Shown here: in pieces, positions 1 to 9,013 of the stretch
Position numbering within the stretch: the first letter of the stretch is position 1
Layout of the letters: each line of letters opens with the position of its first letter
NCBI RefSeq assembly: GCF_009866525.1
Contig: NZ_CM020866.1
Span: 310,160 to 374,159 of the forward strand
Direction: 5' to 3'
Length of the DNA stretch: 64,000 bases
From: Spiroplasma poulsonii
GTDB taxonomy: Bacteria; Bacillota_I; Bacilli_A; Mycoplasmatales; Mycoplasmataceae
Translations under genes and position numbers: made by a program
Notes under the pieces: generated by a model
What the model saw: the letters and a program-made list of their open reading frames with translations, nothing else
Databases searched by the model: none
What the model was told of the DNA's origin: nothing

Positions 1-433
1 CTTCTAAATCTGCATTTTTAAAAATATTAGATATTGTTCTTTCACTAAGATTAGCGTTTTCGACAGTATCTAAAATATCTTTATATCTTTTTCCATCGCC
101 TAAAAATGAAGTAATTTTATTTATTAAATTTTGTTCATTTCTTTGGTATTTTTTTAAACCTAATTCTTCATCCAAAGGATAGCGGTTTATATATTCATTT
201 TTTTCTTCATCATATTTAACATATATTCGTCTTTTTAAAGTTATATCTCCATCTTCTGTTTTAATTGTTTTTGGTATTTTTGATACAACCTTATATCCTT
301 GTAATATTTTTCCTTGTTGATATAATTTAAATATCTCATTATCTCTTTCAATCAAGAAATTTTTAGTTTCATTGTTTGTTTCTATTATTTTATTTTCTTT
401 ATAATTTCCTAATAAATTTTGTTTTAATTCCAT
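1..433 (-). CDS. UPF0236/ISLre2-family transposase-like protein, N-terminal part
   Basis: The reading frame starts at ATG 433, six bases after an AGGAAA ribosome site, and runs off the left edge, so only about 144 residues are visible. It contains the family-like stretch 'GDITLKRRIYVKYDEEKN' followed by 'YPLDEELGL', matching the 'GEVTFKRR.Y....G.Y..PLDE.LGL' pattern of UPF0236/ISLre2 and of Mbov_0401-type transposase-like proteins of mycoplasma integrative elements. It is divergent from the terminase that starts at 541. I see no terminal repeat in the window, so whether it is an active insertion sequence or part of a larger element cannot be told. Confidence 0.65.
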   Translation of the reverse strand, partial: MELKQNLLGNYKENKIIETNNETKNFLIERDNEIFKLYQQGKILQGYKVVSKIPKTIKTEDGDITLKRRIYVKYDEEKNEYINRYPLDEELGLKKYQRNEQNLINKITSFLGDGKRYKDILDTVENANLSERTISNIFKNADLE

Positions 434-540
434 TTTATAATTTCCTTTCTTAATTAAAAAAATATTTTAAATTATGCTAGTTAATAAATTGTGATATTTA
501 ATACTTAATATTATTTTATCAAAATGGGGGTACATGAAAA

Positions 541-2277
541 ATGCAGGATTTTACAAAAATTAATAACAAAAAACGAATTACTATTTATGAACATTTAAAT
601 AAAAAATATGATTTGAATTTTAGTGACTATAATTTTGGTTTTGATTGAGAAGTATTTAAAGAATTTGTTGGTGATAGTTATGCCCGATATTTTACTTCGC
701 CAACTTTTTTTAAGTTTGTTTCAGCGGGGCGTGGTACTAATAAAACATGAAATCATTTAGCAGAAAAATTATTTTTTGCTTGTAATTTTACAGATGCTTC
801 ATCTAATATTTTACGAAGATATGCCAACACCCACGAAGATACTACATTTGGCGATACAATTAATGTCTGTAATTATCTATATGATAAATATGGGATTGAT
901 ATAGGACCCGACAATGAAAATGGTATTGTTTGACCTAAAAATGTTAAAGAAGGCGGCGAGATTGTTTTTCCTAGTGGTGTTCGCATTGCTTTTGCGGGTT
1001 ATGCTAATGGTAATAAAATTATGGGTAAAGTTGGTAAAGGTAGCGGTATTATATCGGCGTGAACAGATGAAATGATACATGCCGAAGAAAAAGAAATCTT
1101 AACTGATAAAGAATTAGATAAAAGATATAATAATTTAAGAGTTTCAATGTTTCGTTCTAAAAGTTTAAAAGTATCTTATGAAAAATATACCGATGAAAAT
1201 AATAATGAACAATATAATCTAGATAATTCTATTCCTGTAAAAGAATTATCTTGGACATTTCAAGAATGAGATAACATAGCAAAACAACATATAACAGTAA
1301 CAACATATTTTCATAAAACATATTCTAATCAATTTACTTTTAATCCTTTTGATAAATACCATGTATTTTATGAAAAATTTGTAACCCCATATTTACCCTT
1401 AAATGAAAGAATTAAAAATATTTTAAAAGAACATAACCAAGTATATTCAGAAAACAAACAAGCATTTAATGGTTTGGGTATTTTTAATTTACGATTAACA
1501 ATGGGTTCTGTATGAAATAAAATACCTGATATTACTAAAAAACTTGTTTTAGCAAATAAAGAAGAGCGACCTGATTTATTTGAACTTGAATACTACGGTT
1601 TTGAATATAACGATAATGACCCCAGTATTTATGTTTTACGAAATTATCGTAAATATATTAAAGAGTATAATTTACAAGATTTTTATAATTCCAATACAAA
1701 ACAGTATCAATTTGATAGTTATTCAATTGGTGTGGATTATGCTAATGGTAGTGAAGACCATACAGTGTTTTTATTTAGTGGTTATAAAATTAATGAAAAT
1801 AATGAATATGATAAATATTTAATTGAAGAAAATGTTGTTACACCTAAAAACACAATGAATTTAAATGAAATAGTTGAATATTATGGACAATGAATAATTA
1901 ATACATTTGATAAATTTGATGATTTTGAATATGCTACATTTCATTATGATATTAATGCCCACGACTTTATGCAAAAATTACAAGAAGATATTTATCCTTA
2001 TTTGGGTTATAAAATTAAAATGTTTAAAGCCAAAAAACATCAGACATCCCTTAATAAAGAAGCAGGTATAATAAATCGTGTAACATGAATAAGAAAAATG
2101 TTTGTTCAAGGCAAAATATATGGCACATTAGATAACTTTCCATTTTTAGATAAATGCATTAGTTAACTAAGATTTAGTGACACCAAAACAAACACACCCG
2201 ATAGTAAAATGTATCATGACCCATATGATGCTTTGTTTTATGGTTCTTATCCATATCGTTTTAAAATGAGAATATAA
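541..2277 (+). pseudogene. terL: phage terminase large subunit, truncated by an in-frame TAA
   Basis: This is a packaging ATPase/nuclease. An ATPase-type loop ('SAGRGTNKT', about residues 63-71) is followed by a Walker B-like 'IISAWTDEM' and by a nuclease-type 'GVDYANGSEDHT'. The ATG at 541 is preceded by GGGGG at 526-530. An ATG at 534 opens only a 9-codon frame. The frame hits TAA at 2164-2166 (codon 542) but continues in frame for 36 more codons to 2275-2277. That tail contains 'HDPYDALFYGSYPYRF', which matches the conserved C-terminal D-x-x-D-A-x-x-Y motif carrying the last catalytic Asp of terminase nucleases. GAA to TAA is the simplest explanation. The gene lies on the + strand while the left prophage structural genes are on the - strand, so the block looks rearranged. 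Confidence 0.8.
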
Positions 2278-2279
2278 AA

Positions 2280-2296
2280 AAGGTTTTTAAAACCTT
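2280..2296 (-). terminator. terminator of the S1-domain gene
   Basis: The palindrome AAGGTTTT/AAAACCTT is followed, read on the - strand, by a run of six T. It lies about 20 bp past the stop of the S1-domain gene and just after the terminase stop. Confidence 0.55.
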
Positions 2297-2316
2297 CTAA
2301 CATTTATAAATTTTAT

Positions 2317-2643
2317 TTACTTTTTATTTATTAAATAATTGGTATTTAATGACTTTTCTAAACTAGGTGATTTTTCTTGTATTTCATTACCATCATCATT
2401 TTTCAATAGTTCAGGATGACAATTTTTATAACTTAATTTAAGATGTTTTCTAACTGTATTAAAATCTAACACCTCAACTTCAATTTCATCACCAATATCA
2501 AAAAAATCTTTAATATCTTTAACAAAGTAATCTGAAACTTCACTAATATGGATTAAACCATCAGCCTTTTCTGCTCTACAAAAAGCACCATAAGGTGTAA
2601 CGTTTGTTATTTTAACATTAACTTTATTTCCTTTTTTATACAT
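2317..2643 (-). CDS. S1-domain RNA-binding protein (GSP13/CvfD-like)
   Basis: This 108-residue protein is mostly one S1 OB-fold domain (residues 1-75). The marks are 'GNKVNVKITNVTPYGAF', 'DGLIHISEVSDYFVKDI', 'GDEIEVEVLDFN' and 'KHLKLSYK'. Single S1-domain proteins of this type in Firmicutes bind RNA or ribosomes and act in post-transcriptional or stress control. The last 30 residues are a charged tail. It starts at ATG 2643 behind an AGGAAG site. It sits alone between the terminase and the toxin cassette, transcribed away from the toxin. Whether it is a phage cargo gene or a host gene caught in the block is unclear. Confidence 0.8.
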   Translation of the reverse strand: MYKKGNKVNVKITNVTPYGAFCRAEKADGLIHISEVSDYFVKDIKDFFDIGDEIEVEVLDFNTVRKHLKLSYKNCHPELLKNDDGNEIQEKSPSLEKSLNTNYLINKK

Positions 2644-2715
2644 AAATTAAATATACTTCCTTTCTTTAAATAATTTAATTATATCATTAAGACTATAAAA
2701 AATCATTTGCAGGAA

Positions 2716-2926
2716 TTGGGCGAGCGGTTGATTTTCTTAAATTTTTGTGATAAAATGACTTACAAGTTAAAAAAATTTTTGAGATTCTTTCAAACAAATT
2801 TGGGAACCTTTATAAAATTCTTCGCTTAACGCTTAGAATTTTTCCCAAGTATTTTGAAAAGCGCGGCAAAAGTTTTTTTAAACTTTAAGTTATTTTTCAC
2901 AAAACTATCGAAAATCACCGCGAGCC
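2716..2926. repeat. long nested imperfect inverted repeat
   Basis: The sequence from about 2718 (GCGAGCGGTTGATTTTC) is matched in reverse complement at about 2909-2925 (GAAAATCACCGCGAGC). The arms continue inward imperfectly through T-rich stretches to a central palindrome (TTGGGAA...TTCCCAA, about 2799-2848). The whole is a roughly 200-nt cruciform-capable element with GC-rich tips in AT-rich DNA. I see no gene in 2650-3080. It lies directly upstream of the toxin promoter. It could be a mobile-element remnant, a phage packaging or replication site, or a regulatory structure. Confidence 0.6.
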
Positions 2927-3000
2927 CAGATTAATGCAGTATAATCACAATAATAAACATATATTCACCTCCTTTCTAAAATAAACATATTTAAAAATGC

Positions 3001-3032
3001 TTGACTTGCATATATATATATATATATATAAT
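3001..3032 (+). promoter_or_regulatory. promoter with (TA)10 spacer for the RIP toxin
   Basis: TTGACT (3001-3006), or alternatively TTGCAT (3006-3011), can act as -35. A (TA)10 tract (3011-3030) runs straight into TATAAT (3027-3032). The spacer is 20 bp for TTGACT and 15 bp for TTGCAT. The same layout, with sequence similarity after the -10 (atgtcaatag versus atgccaatag), precedes the right-hand cassette. Dinucleotide tracts between promoter boxes are known to slip and switch expression in bacteria; here switching is inferred. Confidence 0.6.
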
Positions 3033-3083
3033 GTCAATAGGTCTTGATAAAAATTTGCAAGATTAAATAAAGGAAATAACGAA

Positions 3084-4430
3084 ATGAAAAAACTTTTAAG
3101 TTTATTAAGTGTATTAACTATTAGTGGAACTACAATGCCAACATTGGTTGCTAATATAAGTTATCCTTACAATAATTCAGATACAAGAATATCTTTTCAA
3201 GATAATCATGAAGAATGAGGATGGGGACCATCAAGAGGAAGAATTGATTTTAATGTTTTATCAAAAAAAATTGAATTTGGTGGTTTTGGATATGCTGATA
3301 ATAAATTTGATACTTCAGTAACTATTCGTATTACAGATGAAAATAAAAATATTGTTAAAACAATTTTTATTAATAAAAATAAATCTTTAAATGATATTAT
3401 TAGAGAATATAATTTACAAAATGGTATTGATTATAAAAATGGTTATTCTATTGATATTTGATCAGAAAAAGCAAATTCAACAATTTTTCATTATAAAAAT
3501 AATTTAAATAATCGTGTATGAAATCTTTCAACCGGACCTCATACTGAAAAATTTATAATAATGAATGATAAATTGTGAGAGCCAAATATTTTAATAGAAA
3601 AATTTCCTAATTTAATAACTAGACCATTAGTTAGACGAACAAGTAATAATAATCAAAATAATTATGCACCAAATTTAGTAATAGATGAATGAGATGACAA
3701 TCTTAGTCAATATTATGATTCTTTAATTAGTGTTGTAGATTATTTAAATAGAGAAGGAATAATAGAACAATTTGGCAGAACGAACGGCACTTACCGTTTA
3801 ACTAACCAAAATGGATATTTTATTATAGGTATACAATTTCAAGGTTTATCTAGTTTAAATAATACTGTTGAATTAGTTTTTGATAGATCAAATTTATATC
3901 TTCAAGGATTTATATTAAGAGAAGATAATGGTAGACAAAATAGTGCTGATGGAACATATTATTATTTTTCAGATAGTACTTATAGAACAAATTTAGGAAT
4001 TAATCATTTAACTAATGTTAATTTAAATTTTGGAGGAAGTTATACTAATTTAATCGCTGATGGAGATCTTAATATTTCTTCACAATCATTATTTAGTTCT
4101 TTTCGATTTTTAGCATCTTTTAATAATAGCAATCAACAAAGAATAAATATATCATCAAATTTAATGCGTATAATTTTAGCTACTTCAGAATCACTTAGAT
4201 TTAACAATATAATTAGTACGATTCAACGTAATAATAATCCTATTTCATGGAGAAGCTATTTCTCAAATTTATTAACTAATTGAGGTTCAATGAGTCAAGA
4301 ATTTATAAGACGAGTAAATAATATGAATAATGGTGTGCAAATTTGAGATCCTGTTAATGATAATTCTAGTAGAATTTCTCCAGCTTTAATGGCTTTTCTT
4401 TTAAATATAAGAATATTAAATAATAAATAA
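3084..4430 (+). CDS. secreted ribosome-inactivating protein (RIP) toxin with N-terminal carbohydrate/mucin-binding-like module
   Basis: The 448-residue protein starts at ATG 3084 behind AAGGAAA. Residues 1-23 are a signal peptide (MKKLLSLLSVLTISG...VA) without a lipobox Cys, so it should be secreted. Residues about 45-165 resemble the C-terminal mucin/carbohydrate-binding module of the M60-like protein at 22678-23259 (compare 'LNDIIREYNLQNGIDYKNGY' with 'FAEIIKKHDLTNGIKYDENY'). Residues about 205-430 are a RIP N-glycosidase domain. Y272 in 'SNLYLQGFI', Y320 in 'NFGGSY', E369 and R372 in 'SESLRF', and W400 in 'NWGSMS' line up with ricin Y80, Y123, E177, R180 and W211. RIPs remove the sarcin-ricin-loop adenine of 28S rRNA, and Spiroplasma RIPs are linked to defence of insects against wasps and nematodes. 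Neither TAA nor TAG interrupts it. It sits in a prophage accessory cassette. Confidence 0.9.
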
Positions 4431-4444
4431 TTAAAATTTCTTAT

Positions 4445-4478
4445 AATAGGAATAAATTGAGTTTATTCCTATTTTTAA
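4445..4478 (+). terminator. terminator after the RIP gene
   Basis: AATAGGAATAAA, a 5-nt loop and TTTATTCCTATT form a perfect 12-bp stem followed by T residues, 14 nt after the RIP stop. It would separate RIP transcription from the downstream lipoprotein gene unless there is read-through. Confidence 0.75.
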
Positions 4479-4519
4479 TTAAATTATCAAAATTTATAAA
4501 AAACACAAAGGAGATAAAT

Positions 4520-5005
4520 ATGAAAAAAATATTAAGTCTTTTAGGAACAATAACTTTAATTGGAACAAGTACAACCAGTTTAGTTGCTTGTAATACATCA
4601 CAATATAGTGAAGAACAATTAAAAAAACAAAAAGAAAAATACAAAATAGATACAAAAGATGGTATTTTAGAATGAATAGCACCACAAGAAAAACCATTTA
4701 ATCAAATTGATAATAAATGATATTTTGTTGTATGAAAAACTAATAATTGAAATATTACTAAGTTTAAAAATAATACTTTAATAAATAGATGACATCCAAG
4801 TATTGAAATTGACAATAAAAATGAAGATTAAAATTATAAATTAAATTTAGAATGAATAAGGGGACATGGAACAATCGTTATTCGTTCTTATAGTGTTATA
4901 AGTGATTGACCTGCTCCTAGATTTAAAACAATTTATCGATGAAATTTAGATACAAATATGCCCAATTTAATTGTTGGTAAAGATGGTATTATAAAAGTTA
5001 ATTAA
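4520..5005 (+). pseudogene. lipoprotein with a domain shared with the tail protein, broken by TAA
   Basis: The ATG at 4520 follows AAAGGAG. The N-terminus 'MKKILSLLGTITLIGTSTTS' ends in a lipobox (LVAC, Cys about 26). The mature part has 'EWIAPQEKPFNQIDNKWYF', a motif repeated in the lipoprotein at 56987-57508. From 4721 to 4945 the DNA is about 97% identical to part of the tail gene on the other strand (5841-6066). A TAA at 4829-4831 interrupts the frame where the tail-gene copy has GAA, a single G-to-T change; the frame otherwise continues to 5003-5005. So it is a recent duplication that has just decayed, or a truncated 103-residue lipoprotein. Function unknown; surface location is inferred from the lipobox. 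Confidence 0.75.
4721..4945 (+). repeat. arm A of a 225-bp inverted repeat (lipoprotein copy)
   Basis: This segment matches the reverse complement of 5841-6066 with about six mismatches by eye. The pair forms inverted repeats about 0.9 kb apart, inside the coding parts of two convergent genes. Confidence 0.85.
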
Positions 5006-5036
5006 TAAAAAAGTCATTTATTAAAATGACTTTTTT
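5006..5036. terminator. bidirectional terminator between lipoprotein and tail genes
   Basis: AAAAAAGTCATTT, a short loop and AAATGACTTTTTT form a 13-bp stem with A and T runs on both sides. It serves both convergent genes. Confidence 0.8.
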
Positions 5037-7317
5037 ATATTTCTAATGTAATTAATGATAATTTTTCATTGTTTTTATTAAATAGTTGTAAATTATCAAT
5101 ATTAATTTGTTCTCTTACTGATGGATATAAAAATATTACACTATTTGATTGTTTTAGAAAATTAACAACCGCAATGTTTGAATAAGATTTTTCATCTTCA
5201 ATACCATTTTTATATAAATATCAAACATTAAATTCTATTAATTGTAAATATGTATCTCTATCTTTTCCGCTGACTTTAGTTCCAATTTGTGTTTTTTCGA
5301 TTAATTCTAAGTTTATATATTTTCCTTCAATAATTTTTTCATTTGGTTTTTCAATAAAAATATTTATATCATAGCTTCCATAACCTCATATACCAGATAT
5401 TTCAATTTGATTTAAATTAAATAATTTTTTATCATAAGTTATTTTAATATTATCTACAACTAAATTTTTAGTCATATCCATTCAAAATGTTTTAGAATAA
5501 AGTAATCTATATCGTTGTGAATAATAGTCTAAATAGTCTTCTATTTTGTTATTAGAAACAATTAAACTAATTAAATATTTACCATATTCGCCATCAGATA
5601 ATTTAATTTCTGCTGGAATAAGAGAAGGAATATTGTTTGTTTCTAATTCATTTGTTATTGATAATCAATTAAAATAATTTGCTTCTAATTTATAAATAGG
5701 GTTTTCTGAAATATCTTTGTTTTTAGAATTTATTTTAATTTCATTATCATCATTGTTAATGTTATTTTGTTGTTTTAAATTTCAATCTGTAATTTGTCCT
5801 GTATTTGGATTAATTTGAGGTTTAAGAGGTTCATCAATACCATTTCATCGATAAATTGTTTTAAATCTAGGAGCAGGTCAATCACTTATAACACTATAAG
5901 AGCGAATAACGATTGTTCCATGTCCCCTTATTCATTCTAAATTTAATTTATAATTTTCATCTTCATTTTTACTGTCAATTTCAATACTTGGATGTCATCT
6001 ATTTATTAAAGTATTATTTTTAAACTTAGTAATATTTCAGTTATTAGTTTTTCAAACAACAAAATAATACTTATTATCAACTGTATTAAATGGTTTATCA
6101 TTTGCATAAACTTCTTGTCAATAATTTATTGGTTCAGGTGGAATGGGGGCGTTATCACTAAAATTAAAATATAATGAATTTAATTGAACTTTACAATGTT
6201 CGAATAATCAATATCCTATTTCTGTTGTTGAATTAGGGGTTGATATTAATTCAAAATAATATGGAGCAATTAATTTAACATCATCATTATAACCTTTATT
6301 AATGGCATATTTGCTATACGTATAATTTGAAAGCATATAAATAATTTGTTTAAATCTTTTAACAGATTGATCATTAATAGATGTAGAATTATCTAATTTT
6401 CAGTTTTCAAATAAACCATCAATAACATCTTCGGGTTTTTGTCCTTCAAATTTTTGACGTAGTTCAGCTGCTTTATTGTTAGGATTACCTTTTTCATCGT
6501 ATTTTGCCCCCTGAAATTTTCTATCATAATTATAACGATATGTTAAATAATTTAATAAAACTTTTTCTAAACCATTCTTATTTACTAAATCTAAAATATC
6601 TTTACCTTGAATATAGTTTTGGGCGATACTTCATGGTAAAAAACTTTCGGTAAATCAATACTGAAATATTCGTACATTAGGACTAGTTTCAATTGGCATT
6701 GATAATAATGGAACTAAACTAGCATTTTCAATATTTGATGATGGATAAGAATAAACACCATTGACATTACCTCAACACTTAATATTTCCAAACAACATTG
6801 ATTTAGGGTACTTAATTTTAATCCCAGTAAAAACAGTATTCTCGGGCAATGATTTTTGTAAAACTAAGTGAATACTATTCTGATTTTTTCATTTAAAATC
6901 AGTCACTTTAACTAAATGAGTAGATTTAATAATGTTAACTTCATCTGGTGAATAAGGGCGTTTGTATTCTTCAATGATATAGCATTCATTTTTATTGTCT
7001 TCGGTAATTGGTTCATTAATAGATACTACTTTTAAGTCGTAAGATTCTAAAAATGTTTTATCTTGTTTTGAAATATCATTAATTAAGATATCTTTTTCAT
7101 CAATCATCACATAACTTGTACTATTATCTTGGATTGTGGTGTTTTGCTGAATTTGTAATTTAAAATTAAAGTCACTAATTTCATAACCAATAATTTTAAT
7201 ATATTCATCTTTGTCAATAAAACCGATTTTAACGCTATTTTGAGAGTAGTTTAAGGTAGGTTTTTGTTTTTGTCTTAACAAGATTATTAATTTTATAAAT
7301 ATATAAGGTTCTGGCAC
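5035..7317 (-). CDS. large phage tail/appendage-type protein (main frame)
   Basis: From 7317 the frame is open for 760 codons to a TAA at 5035-5037 when TGA is read as Trp. I recognise no enzyme motif. Its place after the portal and its size are those of a tail, tail-knob or receptor-binding protein; a 1067-residue protein holds the same place in the right prophage. About 420-500 residues in is the 'KPFNTVDNKYYFVVW' domain, shared almost base for base with the neighbouring lipoprotein. The real start is doubtful: the preceding gene (7462-7235) runs into it in another frame, and joining them by a +1 shift near 'KTKTK' gives a plausible protein of about 808 residues. Confidence 0.6.
5841..6066 (-). 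repeat. arm B of the 225-bp inverted repeat (tail gene copy)
   Basis: Reverse-complement partner of 4721-4945. It encodes the intact form of the shared domain, with GAA where the lipoprotein has TAA. Confidence 0.85.
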
Positions 7318-7462
7318 GGTCTTCTGTAAATAATTGTTCTAAGTCAGGGTCGCTATATTGTGATTGATTAGCAAAATCTAGCGGAATACTATCAATTGAA
7401 TAATCAATTGGTTCATCATTTTCTGATAATTGTGCTAACATTTTTTCTGATGGTTTTAACAT
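7235..7462 (-). CDS. N-terminal frame of the tail-type protein (probable frameshift)
   Basis: This 75-codon frame starts at ATG 7462, 14 nt after the portal stop, and ends at TAA 7235. It overlaps the 760-codon frame that starts at 7317. The overlap holds an A-rich stretch (ACAAAAACAAAAACC). A +1 shift there would join 'NNLVKTKTK' to 'PTLNYSQNSVKIGF' smoothly. It may be a frameshift mutation, a programmed shift, or two genes. Nothing in it shows function. Confidence 0.5.
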   Translation of the reverse strand: MLKPSEKMLAQLSENDEPIDYSIDSIPLDFANQSQYSDPDLEQLFTEDRARTLYIYKINNLVKTKTKTYLKLLSK

Positions 7463-7476
7463 TATTCTTGTTCTTC

Positions 7477-8715
7477 TTATCCATTAGGTATATTGATAAT
7501 AGTTTCGTTATTTTTTAGTTGTCTGTTTAAAGTAGCATTTACTGGTAAACGAATATCAACAATTAACTCGTCAATATTTTTAATATTGAATGTTCTACCG
7601 TTTAAAATCGCATTATCATATTTAATTAACTTAATAATAAATTCAGTTAATTTAATTTCTCTAATATATATCATTTGTTCATATGATGCGTTTGTTTGAA
7701 TATTTACTCCCGCAACTTCTGCTTGAGTTTGTTGGGCTCCTTTAGCGATTGCGGGAACATAATGGCGATTTATTTTATAGTAATTAGTTAATAATCAATC
7801 ATATATTTTGGTTAATTGTTCACCTTTAAAATTACCAGCAATATAGTCTACTGGTTGAAAATTACTATCAGGGTCTCCTTCAACTAATAACAAGTCATTT
7901 TCAATAAATGAAGCTAACATTTTGCTAATTTCTTGGTCAACTACACCAGTAACTCCATTAGTATTAATGGTAAATTTACCACTATTTAATAATGGGTCTA
8001 ACATTATCTTTTCAGCAATAATATCTAAAATACTAGCGAATTGTTTGCCATAACGAGCAGAAGGTTCAAAATTAGGGTTGTTAGGAATAATTTCAATTGG
8101 AATAAAATTAAGTGGTAATATTTCTTTTCTTTGTAATGTTGTATAGTTATTTCATTTTACATCATCAATATATAAATCGGTAATAGTACTGTATAATCGT
8201 GTTTTTAACTTTCTAATAACTTTTACTTGTTTAGTTATATAATCAATTTCTAATTTTTCAGTAATAAAAACACTCTGGTCATTTTTAATATAAGGATCAT
8301 AATCAAAAGTACAAGATACTAAATTACCCAATTCGTCATATTGGTCATTGTAAAAATCAATCGTAATAAAATTAAGTTTTGAATTATTAGCAAAAATAAA
8401 GTATGCACCTTTACCATTTTTATTAATTTTATATTCGTTATATCAATTCTTATTAGTAAAGTCTTGCATTTTTAAAAAGTTATTAATTAATTTAGTATCT
8501 AATTGTTGATTAGTAAGTGGATTATAAATGCTAATTTCTAAATCTCGTGGATTTAAAAAATTAGCATTATCTTCACAAATTCTTTTTTCTAAAATTTCAT
8601 TATGTTTTTGAACAGTAACATTTTTACGATTAGTAATCGTTGATGCTAAATTAAGATAGTAACTATCAATATCATATTCTTTTTTTAATTTCTTTTTGGC
8701 TGGTAACAATCCCAT
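7477..8715 (-). CDS. phage portal-like protein
   Basis: This 412-residue protein (ATG 8715, AGGTG site) occupies the portal position: it precedes the tail gene and has the size of the portal gene in the right prophage (463 aa). It has no signal peptide and contains a long helical C-terminal half ('SYEQMIYIREIKLTEFIIKL'), as expected for a portal or connector ring protein. The gene order collar-membrane-portal-tail supports the call. Sequence similarity to a named portal family is not evident to me, so the assignment rests mostly on context. Confidence 0.5.
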
Positions 8716-8728
8716 TTATAACACCTCT

Positions 8729-8998
8729 TTATTTTGTATCTTCTTTTTTAATAACATCTTCAATACTATCTTGTTTTTGTTGTTTGTTATGAGTTTTGAT
8801 AAATCTAATAGTTTCAATAATTAAAACAACAACCCCAAAACCATTAAGCATTGCACCAATAATTACATATGCAGGTCAACCAATCCCTAATTTAGTAGGT
8901 CCTATAAAACAAATAATAATTCCTGCGATAAAAAACAATGATGAAACTCCAAAGATTTTCAAAAACATAATTACATCTTTAACTTCTACTTTTGGCAT
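8729..8998 (-). CDS. small two-helix membrane protein, holin-like
   Basis: 89 residues starting at ATG 8998 with an AGGAGA site. Two hydrophobic segments (about residues 14-33 and 38-62) are separated by a short Pro/Gly turn, with a charged C-terminus rich in Lys, Gln and Asp. Its location among late genes and its topology suit a holin or virion membrane protein. In a wall-less host a holin would not need a partner endolysin, and I see none. Similar small membrane proteins occur late in the right block (50662-51701). Confidence 0.55.
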
Positions 8999-9013
8999 AA
9001 AAACATCTCCTTC

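Noticed and set aside
1580..1822. Membrane-protein-like frame within the terminase region
   Set aside because: It overlaps the terminase in another frame, has no ribosome site and an AT-driven Ile/Leu composition.
541..2166. Apparent break-up of most long genes by TGA codons
   Set aside because: TGA is tryptophan in Spiroplasma. Reading it so restores full-length secA, uvrA, metG, mnmG, cysS and the phage genes, so only TAA/TAG and frameshifts were counted as damage.
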